Position numbers and translations under genes: made by a program
Shown here: one piece after another, positions 56,015-64,000 of the stretch
How positions within the stretch are numbered: position 1 is the stretch's first letter
How the letters are laid out: each line of letters opens with the position of its first letter
Source: Flavobacteriales bacterium
GTDB taxonomy: Bacteria; Bacteroidota; Bacteroidia; Flavobacteriales_E; Vicingaceae
Direction: 5' to 3'
NCBI GenBank assembly: GCA_905339165.1
Contig: CAJPFH010000028.1
Coordinates: forward strand, 1-64,000
DNA: 64,000 nt
Notes under the pieces: model-generated
Databases searched by the model: none
What the model saw: only the letters and a program-made list of their open reading frames with translations
Told to the model about the DNA's origin: nothing

Positions 56015-57315
56015 GAAATACCAACAACATATTCGGTAACATAGACTGGGTTCTTGCACTCCTCTACCTTGTATTTGTTTTTATTGGTTGGCTTAGCGTG
56101 TATGCCGCAGTATATAACGAAGAACATCAGAGCATTTTTGACATTTCGCAACGCTACGGAAAACAATTATTATGGATTGGCACTTCGCTGCTAATAGCTA
56201 TTCTTATTTTAGTAATAGACCAAAATTTCTTTCCATCGTTTGCCTACCCTATTTATACCTTTATTCTGATTTTACTTTTTGGAGTGTTAGTGTTCGGACA
56301 GGTGGTAAAAGGCTCTAAATCGTGGTTCGAAATTGGAGGATTTGCCCTTCAGCCATCAGAGTTTGCAAAATTCGCTACCGCACTGGCTCTCGCAAAATAT
56401 CTAAGCACGTTGGGCATTCGAATGGAAAACTTAAGAACAAAAATAACGGCCATCTTCATTATTTTACTACCGGCTGTTATGGTACTCGCTCAAAATGATA
56501 CCGGTTCTACGTTGGTATTTTTTGCATTTATTTTTGTTCTTTATCGCGAAGGATTATCCGGAAATATAATGATTCTTGGATTGTACACCGCCACGCTGTT
56601 TATTCTCTCCCTGCTAATGCGGTTAAGCACGTTCACTCTTCCTTTCGGATTTACCCTTTCGGGCGATTGGTTTCTGATTGGGATTTTGGGAAGCATTGCT
56701 CTCCTTATGTATTCTATTACCCGAAAAATTAAACGCATTTGGCTTGTCATTCTTTTAGCCTGGATTTTTTCTGCCGGCCTTATTTTTAGCGTAGATTATA
56801 TTTTTGAAAAAGTATTAGAGCCACATCAGGCTACCCGAATAAATGTTTTACTAGGTATAGAAAGCGACCCTAAAGGAGCCGGATATAACGTAAACCAAAG
56901 CCTTATTGCCATTGGCTCCGGAGGCTTTTTAGGCAAAGGGTTTTTAGAAGGTACACAAACGAAATTTAACTTTGTACCGGAGCAAAGTACCGATTTTATT
57001 TTTTGCACTATTGGTGAAGAATGGGGATTTGTCGGCTCACTCTTTCTAATTGCTCTTTTCCTTACTTTATTTATAAGAATCATTATCGTGGCCGAAAGGC
57101 AGCGTTCTACCTTTACCCGTATCTACGGCTACTCGGTAGCCTCTATTCTTTTTTTCCATTTTATGGTAAATATTGGCATGGCTATAGGATTGGCACCCGT
57201 TATAGGAATACCATTGCCCTTTATCAGTTACGGTGGCTCTTCGCTTTGGTCTTTTACCATTTTACTTTTTATATTAATAAAACTAGACCGAGACCGCTTA
57301 CTCGTGTTTAGGTAA
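56011..57315 (+). CDS. rodA: Rod shape-determining protein RodA (SEDS glycosyltransferase)
   Basis: 434 residues, about ten TM helices. SEDS signatures: SKSWFEIGGFALQPSEFAKFATALALA, the KQND-like region (AQNDTGSTLVFFAF), GKGFLEGTQTKFNFVPEQSTDFIF and the C-terminal GIPLPFISYGGSSL. It polymerises glycan strands from lipid II with PBP2. Somewhat longer than E. coli RodA because of an extra segment after TM6 (LPFGFTLSGDWFLIGILGSIALLMYS), as is usual in Bacteroidota. Confidence 0.95.
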   Translation: MRNTNNIFGNIDWVLALLYLVFVFIGWLSVYAAVYNEEHQSIFDISQRYGKQLLWIGTSLLIAILILVIDQNFFPSFAYPIYTFILILLFGVLVFGQVVKGSKSWFEIGGFALQPSEFAKFATALALAKYLSTLGIRMENLRTKITAIFIILLPAVMVLAQNDTGSTLVFFAFIFVLYREGLSGNIMILGLYTATLFILSLLMRLSTFTLPFGFTLSGDWFLIGILGSIALLMYSITRKIKRIWLVILLAWIFSAGLIFSVDYIFEKVLEPHQATRINVLLGIESDPKGAGYNVNQSLIAIGSGGFLGKGFLEGTQTKFNFVPEQSTDFIFCTIGEEWGFVGSLFLIALFLTLFIRIIIVAERQRSTFTRIYGYSVASILFFHFMVNIGMAIGLAPVIGIPLPFISYGGSSLWSFTILLFILIKLDRDRLLVFR

Positions 57316-57336
57316 ATTAGATAACTTAGCTCTAAA

Positions 57337-58389
57337 ATGGAACGCTATACAAAATATTTTTGGTACTCCTTTCTTATTCTTTGTGCTTTACTACTCGCCT
57401 CATTTTTGTTTAAAGTAGTGGTTTACTTAGCCATTGTTTTTGTGTTGCTTATTCTTACATCGCCTGTTCGCAGATTCCTATTACAGTTTCCATTTTTCGA
57501 AAAACACAAATGGTTTTCCGCTTTATGTATTGTATGTACAGTGCTACTTTTCTTCGCTGGCTCATTTTTTATATTTATTCCGTTAGTAGTAACAGAGGCA
57601 AAAAAAATATATACAACCGATACCGGTGCTATTGTTTCTAATTTCGAACATTTATTTATTCAACTTAAAGCGTACATAGATACACTCAACCTTTCGGAGT
57701 ACGAATTGCACCAACAATACATTCAGGAAAAACTTATAAGCCTAATAAATTTAGGAAACATTCCGTTGTTGCTCCGTAATATTGTAGGTATTACAGGCGA
57801 TATTTTTGTGGGAATTTTTGCCGTACTTTTTATATTTTTCTTTTGCCTAAAAGATTACGAAAAAATTAAATTGAACCTTATTCATCTTTTTTCGGAAAGC
57901 AAAAGAGAAAAGATTTACACCTCTCTGCATCGTGCTCAACAACTGTTTCAGCGATACGTTGTAGGATTATTTTTAGAAGTAATTGCCGTAAGTATTTTAA
58001 CCGCTACAGGTATGTTTATCATTGGTTCCGAAAGCATTTTACTAATTGCATTTTTGGCCGGAATTCTAAACCTAATTCCCTATCTGGGTCCACTAATAGC
58101 CGCTTTTGTGTGTACACTGCTGGGGGTTTATTATCATCTTTCTGAAGATTTAATTTCGGTTGTTCTACCTTTGGCTATAAAATATATTATTGTTTTTACA
58201 AGTGTTCAACTAATAGATAATTTGTTATTGCAACCCTATATTTATTCGAATAGTATTAAGGCTCATCCCTTAGAAATATTTATTATTCTTTTAGCAGCAG
58301 GAACTGCAGGTGGCATTGGAGCTATGATGGTGGCTATTCCAACATACACTATTCTGAAAGTTTTTATTATGGAATTAAATAAAACATGA
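57337..58389 (+). CDS. AI-2E family transporter
   Basis: 350 residues, with the AI-2E (TqsA/PerM-like) layout: two N-terminal TM helices, a helical cytoplasmic/periplasmic segment, then a pair of hairpins with GVGLFLEV-type motif (YVVGLFLEVIAVSILTATGMFIIG) and the signature IPYLGPLIAAFVCTLLG and NLLLQPYIYSNSIKAHPLEIFIILLAAG, in that order. Substrate is not known for most members; Na+/H+ antiport has been reported for some. It follows rodA by 21 bases, so it may ride on the rod operon. Confidence 0.9.
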   Translation: MERYTKYFWYSFLILCALLLASFLFKVVVYLAIVFVLLILTSPVRRFLLQFPFFEKHKWFSALCIVCTVLLFFAGSFFIFIPLVVTEAKKIYTTDTGAIVSNFEHLFIQLKAYIDTLNLSEYELHQQYIQEKLISLINLGNIPLLLRNIVGITGDIFVGIFAVLFIFFFCLKDYEKIKLNLIHLFSESKREKIYTSLHRAQQLFQRYVVGLFLEVIAVSILTATGMFIIGSESILLIAFLAGILNLIPYLGPLIAAFVCTLLGVYYHLSEDLISVVLPLAIKYIIVFTSVQLIDNLLLQPYIYSNSIKAHPLEIFIILLAAGTAGGIGAMMVAIPTYTILKVFIMELNKT

Positions 58390-58426
58390 GCCAACACCAA
58401 AAGCAATAATAATTGCAACATAATTC

Positions 58427-58457
58427 TTGTTCTCTGCTTTATTTTTCTCTATCTTTG
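58427..58457 (+). promoter_or_regulatory. Promoter of the 58.5-kb surface-protein gene
   Basis: TTG (58427-58429), 20-base spacer, TATCTTTG (58450-58457), an exact consensus. The element recurs as TACCTTTG in the truncated copy at 14839-14846. It places transcription start around 58464, about 20 bases before the ATG at 58484. Confidence 0.7.
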
Positions 58458-58495
58458 TACCACACCTTTATAAAGTACTCATTATGAAACACTTA

Positions 58496-58503
58496 CCCCC
58501 CCC
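58496..58503 (+). repeat. C8 homopolymer in the start region of the surface-protein gene
   Basis: Eight C's directly after ATG-AAA-CAC-TTA (58484-58495). With eight C's the ATG frame stops at TAA (58517-58519); with nine it would enter the long reading frame and complete the signal peptide. Confidence 0.85.
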
Positions 58504-58527
58504 ATTTTCGGGACACTAAAAACCCTT

Positions 58528-61500
58528 GTGTTTGCAGTATTTGTTAATGTTACCAGCATGCTCCATGCACAAAACAACAACTCTTGCCAAACGGCAGCCA
58601 TTTTAAATCCGGTATTGGAATGTAACAGCCCGCAAACTTTTGTTTTTGGTAATGGGCAGACGGAGCAATGGTTTAGTTTTAATACAGGAAGCAGTCAATT
58701 TTTCATATTGGAATATGCTATTCATTCTTCTTACTACAAATATTCCGTTGATTTATTTAGTGGAAATTGCAATAGTAACCTGTTTATTAAAACAGACACC
58801 CTTGCAAATTATGTTTTTTTAGATGAATTGTTTTATGAAAACTTAGATAGCAATACTCAGCATTATATCAGAATAAATAAACTAAGCAACTCAAATACTA
58901 ATGACACCATTACCCTTTGTCTAAACAACAAAAATATGTTGGATAATGATTTTGAAGCCTGTATTACATTAGACCCTTTGAGCAATATTTTTGGGTGGTG
59001 CTGTGCACAAGAAGGAGAGCCAATAAAAAATTGCTCTTGGGAAGAATCAGGAATCGGTTGTTACAACACTCCTTTTACAGTGAAAAGCAGTTATGGTGGA
59101 GCAGGTATAAGGATAGTATGGACGTTACCGGGTGCAGTCATTATTAAAGACTGGGTGGGAAATAATTCAAGTTTGAGTGTAACGAATTACACCATACCTT
59201 CCGGATTCTATCCTCCGGGTTCAGGAAATTGGGTACTCGCAGGGGTTTCAGCCGAGTATTTTAAAGAGGATGGTTTTGGAAACTATTATCCATTAAATAA
59301 AAAAATAAGTATTACATTCTCTGTTGTTGTTCCACATGCAGAACCCCATTTTGAAATTGTTGGAAACGGGCCATTTTGCATGGGAGATGAGGTTTGTTTT
59401 GATTTTTATTCAAATAATACGGAAACAAAAGATATCTTCACTACTATAGGTATATTTGAACCTTATATACCTTTTTTTTCTTATCCTGACCCGGTTATTA
59501 ATTCACATACGGGAGGAATTGGCATATTAACCGAAACAAAATGCTTCCAATACCTTTCCCCCGGTATTTACACACCCACATTAACCACTGAAAACGCTTG
59601 TGGTATTTGGAGCAAAACACTAACACTGGAAATAGGCCCCTACCCCAAATTTGAAGTCCCCGAACCCTTATGTGCCGGGCAGGAATTTACCTTTACCAAT
59701 AACACAACCTGCCTGCAATATGTGCAAAGTTGGTTTTGGGATTTTGGCGATGGTTTTTCCAGCACCCAGCCTAACCCCTCACACACCTACACCACCCCGG
59801 GTAACTATACCGTTACACTTTGCTTAACCGATGCCAACGGACAGCAACATTGCATTACCCAGTCGGTAGAAGTACACCCCAGTCCTGCATCGCCTGTTAT
59901 TTTGGGCAACTTGTTTGTATGCGACCCCAACCCCGAATTTTGTGTACAAAACCAACAGCCGGGCGAAACTTATACTTGGAACATCACCAATGGATTTCCT
60001 CAATCGTACAACGGGCCCTGCGTAGAAGTGAACTGGACTCAGAACGGAAGCGGATTCCATACCGTAATGGCCACTAACGAATTTGGCTGTATAGCCGTTA
60101 CCGATGCCGAAGTAGCCGAATGTTGTTATAAAGAGGACATCAATAACCCGGGTACAGAAATAAACCTATACAATACATCGGCTTCTTTTATCATTAATAA
60201 TATTTTAGGAGGAAGCACTACCTGGACTACCAACACCTTCATTAACCTAAACGGGGTAATGGAAATTGACCAAGACTTTACTTTTTCCAATTGCCCCAAT
60301 ATTTACCTTGGGCAAAATGCACGCATTGAAATACCAACAGGTAAAAAATTGCGTATAGAAAATGCCAGTAAGTTGGAAGCCGCCTGCCCCGATAAAATGT
60401 GGGATGGCATTTACCTGCAAACTTTTACCTCGCAGTTAGAAGCCGACTTCAGCACCTTTATGCATGCCCAAAACGCTATTGTTTCTCAAAATGGAGCTAA
60501 ATACACCATTACATCATCTACCTTCAACCAAAACTGGATAGGCATCAAAGTAGAACCTTTTTCTTTTAACCACCCGGGCATTGTTACAGCCGGAGCCTTT
60601 GGCCCTACCAGCTTTTTATGTACAGCCCCACTGATGTATCCACACCTGAATAAACGCAGCCATGCCGGAGTATTAATTGAAAGAGTAGGAAACCAAAACG
60701 GAAATATTACCATAGGCTCCAGTCTGCTGTTCGATAACCAAAACACTGGCATATTAGCCGATCAAAGTTATTTAACAGTAATAGGAAATACTTTCCAACA
60801 TATGGGTATTACACAGGGGCAAGGCGGAGGTATTGGCGTACATGCCATGGGAGGCAAGTTTAGCACCCAAACATTGGTGGGAGGGGCTAATGCCAACCAA
60901 AACCATTTTAACAACTGCTTTATTGGGGTGCTTATTGAAGGCTGGCAGCAGGCCGAAGTAAGCCACAATACATTTAACAGCAACAACAATGGTGGAGGTA
61001 CAGGAATTTCTGTAAAAAATGTTACTAACTTTAACATCCCTATTCCGTACAAGAACATTATCATAGCCCAAAACCAGATAAACAATTACCAAACCGGCAT
61101 AAACCTGTACAACAACATGAACGCCAAAATAAACGTGTTAAAAAATACCATTAACCAGCAAGGTATACCGTTTGGCAGTGGCATTATTGCACAGGAAATG
61201 CCCATAAGTACCACCTTTAACCTTACCATTATTACCGACAATAACATTACCGCCCCCGCTACCGGTATTAGTGCAGGCGGTTTACGCAATGCCCTGATAG
61301 AAAACAACAGCATAAGCAAGCTGAAACAATTCCCTATGTTTAATACGTATGGGGTATTGCTGCGAGGCTGTTTGAATGCAAAAATAAATGCAAATACCGT
61401 AAGCAGCCAAAACCCAAGCACCAACACCCGCCAGCACGGCTACGCCTTCGAGATGAGCGAAGCCACCTTGGCCACCTGCAATGAAGCCGATAAAACAGGT

Positions 61501-62631
61501 ACAGGTATGCGTTGTGCGGGGGTGATGCCCAACAGTTTTATTTTGGGCAATGCATTTAAAAATAATTACCACGGTTTTACCATGACCAACAATGCCATTA
61601 TTGGCGAACAGTATAGAATGGTGCAAGGAGTAAAATACCCCTCCGATAACCGTTGGCAGGGAAATTTTAATTCGAGAATCAATGCTAACGCCACAATGAA
61701 TCCCGATAAAAATTTATCTCCTTTTAATGTTCGTAGTATTTCAGGAAACAATCCTTTTTATCCTAATGCAGGTGTATTCCCATTAACAAATGAAGTTGTT
61801 GTTTCGCTTTTAGTTGAAAATCCGCCTTTAAAATGTGGTAAAATAGACAATCCCGGCATTAAAAAAGGCATATCCCAACAAATTGCCAAAAAACAAATTC
61901 CAATAAATGATACCGCTTCTATTATTGGACGTATGCAGGTGTTTGAAACCTTGCGACAAACCTACACATGGCAGCCCGACACTCTTCTTGCCCAGTTTGC
62001 CGATAGTATGCAAACTACATCATACCGAACTCTTCAGCTAATAGATAGTGTAATGTTTGATACTGCACAGTGCAACGCAACTTTACTAAGTACTTGCCAA
62101 AATATTACATCCCAAAACCACGTAGAGCAGCACATACAAACGGCTACTGAAATTTATATAAACTCTCGCATAAGTAACAACGGTATTTACACCCCCCAGC
62201 AAATTTCTGATTTGGAAAACATAGCCTGGCTTTGCCCATTTGATGATGGATTGGGTGTTTACTTGGCTCGTTTTCTGTTGCAGGAAGTAAACGATACAGA
62301 ATACCTGAATAGTTGTGAAGAAGCAAACGGAAACAACCTGAGAATTTTCAGCAGTGAAGAAGAAAACGAAATTACGTTTGAAGCTATTTCAAGCAAAGAT
62401 AGTATAAGCGTTTACCCCAACCCTGCCAATGAAAGCATACATATAGAATCAAGCGGTAAACAGCCCTTGCACATTGATATATTTGATATGGTAGGTCGTA
62501 AAGTATTATCACATTATTCTGTAAACCAACGTACATCAGTAAATGTAGTTAATATGCCAACAGGATTGTATATAATAAAAATACGTACAGGAGATATTGG
62601 AAAAAATTACAAAATAAACATACAACATTAA
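58528..62631 (+). CDS. Giant PKD/beta-helix surface protein with T9SS type A C-terminal sorting domain
   Basis: At least 1367 codons open from a GTG at 58528. That start leaves only part of a signal peptide (FAVFVNVTSMLHAQ); the ATG at 58484 would supply the rest (MKHLPPPIFGTLKTLV) if one base were added in the C8 tract. Order: unknown N-terminal region (about 1-370), a PKD module (FWDFGDGFSSTQPNPSHTYTTPG), a second Ig-like unit, a long right-handed beta-helix region (about 540-1010, repeated N-rich turns such as GNTFQHMG, HNTFNSN, NQINNY, NNSISKL), an unknown segment, and the T9SS type A end (ISVYPNPANESIHIES ... MPTGLYIIKI). GC jumps inside the gene (see findings). Surface-exposed adhesin or polysaccharide-binding protein, by family. 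Confidence 0.88.
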   Translation: MFAVFVNVTSMLHAQNNNSCQTAAILNPVLECNSPQTFVFGNGQTEQWFSFNTGSSQFFILEYAIHSSYYKYSVDLFSGNCNSNLFIKTDTLANYVFLDELFYENLDSNTQHYIRINKLSNSNTNDTITLCLNNKNMLDNDFEACITLDPLSNIFGWCCAQEGEPIKNCSWEESGIGCYNTPFTVKSSYGGAGIRIVWTLPGAVIIKDWVGNNSSLSVTNYTIPSGFYPPGSGNWVLAGVSAEYFKEDGFGNYYPLNKKISITFSVVVPHAEPHFEIVGNGPFCMGDEVCFDFYSNNTETKDIFTTIGIFEPYIPFFSYPDPVINSHTGGIGILTETKCFQYLSPGIYTPTLTTENACGIWSKTLTLEIGPYPKFEVPEPLCAGQEFTFTNNTTCLQYVQSWFWDFGDGFSSTQPNPSHTYTTPGNYTVTLCLTDANGQQHCITQSVEVHPSPASPVILGNLFVCDPNPEFCVQNQQPGETYTWNITNGFPQSYNGPCVEVNWTQNGSGFHTVMATNEFGCIAVTDAEVAECCYKEDINNPGTEINLYNTSASFIINNILGGSTTWTTNTFINLNGVMEIDQDFTFSNCPNIYLGQNARIEIPTGKKLRIENASKLEAACPDKMWDGIYLQTFTSQLEADFSTFMHAQNAIVSQNGAKYTITSSTFNQNWIGIKVEPFSFNHPGIVTAGAFGPTSFLCTAPLMYPHLNKRSHAGVLIERVGNQNGNITIGSSLLFDNQNTGILADQSYLTVIGNTFQHMGITQGQGGGIGVHAMGGKFSTQTLVGGANANQNHFNNCFIGVLIEGWQQAEVSHNTFNSNNNGGGTGISVKNVTNFNIPIPYKNIIIAQNQINNYQTGINLYNNMNAKINVLKNTINQQGIPFGSGIIAQEMPISTTFNLTIITDNNITAPATGISAGGLRNALIENNSISKLKQFPMFNTYGVLLRGCLNAKINANTVSSQNPSTNTRQHGYAFEMSEATLATCNEADKTGTGMRCAGVMPNSFILGNAFKNNYHGFTMTNNAIIGEQYRMVQGVKYPSDNRWQGNFNSRINANATMNPDKNLSPFNVRSISGNNPFYPNAGVFPLTNEVVVSLLVENPPLKCGKIDNPGIKKGISQQIAKKQIPINDTASIIGRMQVFETLRQTYTWQPDTLLAQFADSMQTTSYRTLQLIDSVMFDTAQCNATLLSTCQNITSQNHVEQHIQTATEIYINSRISNNGIYTPQQISDLENIAWLCPFDDGLGVYLARFLLQEVNDTEYLNSCEEANGNNLRIFSSEEENEITFEAISSKDSISVYPNPANESIHIESSGKQPLHIDIFDMVGRKVLSHYSVNQRTSVNVVNMPTGLYIIKIRTGDIGKNYKINIQH

Positions 62632-62666
62632 TAATATAGCAGGTGTTAAAGACATCTGTTTTTTTT

Positions 62667-63698
62667 ATGAAATATTTAAAATTTTTATTTGTATTACTTT
62701 TTCTGCCGATGTTATACTTTGGGCAAAACAATTTGGCATTAAATCCATCTTTTGAAGAATTTGTAACACCTTGTAATTTCCCGGCAGGAGCTATTAGATG
62801 GGGCGAAAGGGTAGTTGGTTGGTCTTCTCCTGATGCATTAGACCCTGATTATTTTAACGAATGTAGGGGCGGTAGTATTGGAATCCCTAAGAATGATTTA
62901 GGATTTGAGTACGCAAAAGATAGTAAAGCTTATGTTGGATTTCACCCATACGACTCTACCATTTCTTCAAATACTGAATTTTTACAAGGAACATTATTAA
63001 AAGTCTTACAAAAAGATACAATTTATTGTATCTCCTTTTGGATAAGCCATGCTGATAGTGTGCATTATTATATTAATGCCAAACACATAGGTGTATGGTT
63101 TATTAATTACAAGAGTGGTTATCCACCTACAGTAACACTAAATGATAGTTTGCCTTTTATACAACAAAAAATAGCCTTTATACCAGATACTTTTTACATG
63201 GAAAATGATAGTGGATGGACAGAGCTAAAAACTACCTACAAAGCTAAAGGTGGTGAAACACATTTTATCATTGGAAACTTTACTCCTCATAATCAAGTTA
63301 ACACCTCATATAAAGCAAATGGTAAGACCAACGGATATAAAAATTTCGCCTACTACTACCTAGACGAAGTAAGCATTTACCGTTGCAACGATACCCTACC
63401 GCCCCCTGTACCCAAAGATACCGCCTACTTAAACCTGCCCACCGCCTTTTCGCCTAATGGAGATGGGCAAAACGATGTGTTTAGTGTATTGGGAGCAAAG
63501 TATGTGCAAAGCATAGAGTTGCGGATATATAACCGCTGGGGGCAGGAGGTATTTTACACCAACCAAAAAGAAACAGGCTGGGATGGCACGTTTAAAGGGC
63601 AGCCTGCCCCCACAGGAGTGTATGCCTACACGCTGGTAGCCACCCTGCCAAACGGAGAGGTAATAACCAAAAAAGGAAATGTTACTTTGAAGAGATGA
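62667..63698 (+). CDS. Secreted protein with jelly-roll-like N-terminal domain and T9SS type B C-terminal domain
   Basis: 343 residues from the ATG at 62667 (MKYLKFLFVLLFLPM ... FGQ signal peptide); the frame is open further upstream through a T8 run, but without better start. The N-terminal ~220 residues (NLALNPSFEEFVTPCNF ... WTELKTTYKAKGGETHFIIGNF) resemble galactose-binding-like modules seen in Bacteroidota surface proteins. The C-terminus (LPTAFSPNGDGQNDVFSVLG ... RIYNRWGQEVFYT ... TGVYAYTLVA ... KGNVTLKR) is the gliding motility-associated CHU_C domain. It follows the giant gene by 35 bases. DNA for the last ~110 codons is notably GC-richer than the first part. Confidence 0.88.
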   Translation: MKYLKFLFVLLFLPMLYFGQNNLALNPSFEEFVTPCNFPAGAIRWGERVVGWSSPDALDPDYFNECRGGSIGIPKNDLGFEYAKDSKAYVGFHPYDSTISSNTEFLQGTLLKVLQKDTIYCISFWISHADSVHYYINAKHIGVWFINYKSGYPPTVTLNDSLPFIQQKIAFIPDTFYMENDSGWTELKTTYKAKGGETHFIIGNFTPHNQVNTSYKANGKTNGYKNFAYYYLDEVSIYRCNDTLPPPVPKDTAYLNLPTAFSPNGDGQNDVFSVLGAKYVQSIELRIYNRWGQEVFYTNQKETGWDGTFKGQPAPTGVYAYTLVATLPNGEVITKKGNVTLKR

Positions 63699-63806
63699 GA
63701 GATGAAAGAGGAAATATGAAAGTTGAAATAAGAAATTTTGAAAAGTGGAAATGTAAAAACTGAAATTAGAAATGAACATTTACCGTCATTGCGAAGGAGG
63801 CACGAC
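63699..63806. other. Purine-rich non-coding tract after the T9SS type B gene
   Basis: The plus strand is almost free of C for about 80 bases (repeated GAAA, GTTGAAA, AATTTTGAAA-like units), followed by TCATTGCGAAGGAGGCACGACTGAAGC-like sequence given here only in part, an intergenic repeat type common in bacteria. ORFs read on the minus strand are by-products. A similar, shorter tract stands in the same relative place next to REPIN copy 1. Confidence 0.6.
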
Positions 63807-63980
63807 TGAAGCAATCCCAGAGTAAAGTAGAAAGTTAAAAGTGGAAATCTTGAAATCTTAAATTTTGAAAGGCAAAACAAAAGAAGGTCATTGTGAACTA
63901 AAGAGATGCTGAAACAAGTTCAGCATGACGCAATGCGAGAAAAAAGGAGGTCATTCCGAACTTGTTTCGGAATCTAAGTG
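63807..63980 (-). repeat. REPIN-like dispersed repeat, copy 2
   Basis: Reverse-complement copy of 14301-14468 with few differences. Hairpins: stem 63906-63913/63919-63926 with loop ACAAG, and stem 63953-63960/63966-63973 with loop CTTGT. The two loops are complementary to each other. The last 20 bases of the window lie beyond the repeat. Confidence 0.85.
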
Positions 63981-64000
63981 AAGCAAACCATACCCCCATC

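Noticed and set aside
62643-62667. T8 run before the second T9SS gene as another phase-variable start
   Set aside because: The T run lies upstream of the normal ATG (62667), which opens directly onto a complete signal peptide, so a change in length would not affect the frame. It might alter expression slightly only.
63429-63880. Minus-strand ORFs at the right edge
   Set aside because: One is antisense to the T9SS type B gene, and the other runs through the purine-rich tract and REPIN copy 2. Neither has a family signature.

Overview
The window is a low-GC chromosomal segment from a member of the Bacteroidota. The evidence is Type IX secretion (T9SS) C-terminal sorting domains on several large secreted proteins, promoters of the TTG-N18/20-TAnnTTTG kind in place of the -35/-10 consensus, and family-typical neighbourhoods: rpsU-xerC-hpf-tRNAs-tuf-secE-nusG-rplKAJL-rpoBC-DUF3467, parA-parB-DUF5683, and mreBCD-PBP2-rodA. 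The genus cannot be fixed from the sequence alone. No T9SS machinery genes are in the window, only substrates.

Layout. 1-4073 (minus): a run of three exported proteins, including a six-PKD T9SS type B substrate. 4146-6554: M1 aminopeptidase. 6673-7748: rpsF-rpsR-rplI. 7912-13909 (plus): dnaX, an M16 lipoprotein protease and NADP-isocitrate dehydrogenase. 13910-14986: a gene-free kilobase of palindromes, a REPIN-like repeat and, on the minus strand, a decayed copy of the promoter and first codons of the large surface-protein gene at 58.5 kb. 14987-19465 (plus): an NSS transporter with a 47-residue MetS-like small subunit, a ComEA-like protein, apt and an acyl-CoA dehydrogenase. 19546-34574 (minus): the transcription/translation core, with five tRNAs. 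34764-36337: two exported unknowns. 36411-39797 (plus): PBP1C and a secreted EEP-family protein. 39803-43534 (minus): TPM-TPM-LemA and htpG. 43667-44728: corA. 44741-50058 (minus): parAB-DUF5683, an MBL-fold hydrolase, a lipoprotein and a MacB-type permease. 50226-58389 (plus): purH, then the rod-shape operon mreB-mreC-mreD-PBP2-rodA and an AI-2E-family permease. 58484-63698 (plus): two T9SS substrates. 63699-64000: the second REPIN-like copy, inverted.

How the parts work together. Most of the window is housekeeping: transcription, translation, cell-wall elongation, chromosome segregation and purine metabolism. The accessory layer is a set of modular, T9SS-exported surface proteins plus the repeat sequences next to them.

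Most notable signals. (1) The 1367-codon surface gene at 58.5 kb has its only well-placed ATG separated from the reading frame by a C8 tract and is one base out of frame. (2) Its promoter and 5' end recur as a truncated copy at 14.6-14.9 kb, in which the equivalent ATG frame stops at the homologous TAA. (3) Paired inverted hairpins with compensatory stem changes lie downstream of both loci in the same relative orientation. (4) A run of ten A's in dnaX would end translation within a few codons after a slip in either direction, which fits production of a short gamma form. (5) Abrupt GC changes inside the two right-hand surface genes suggest module exchange.
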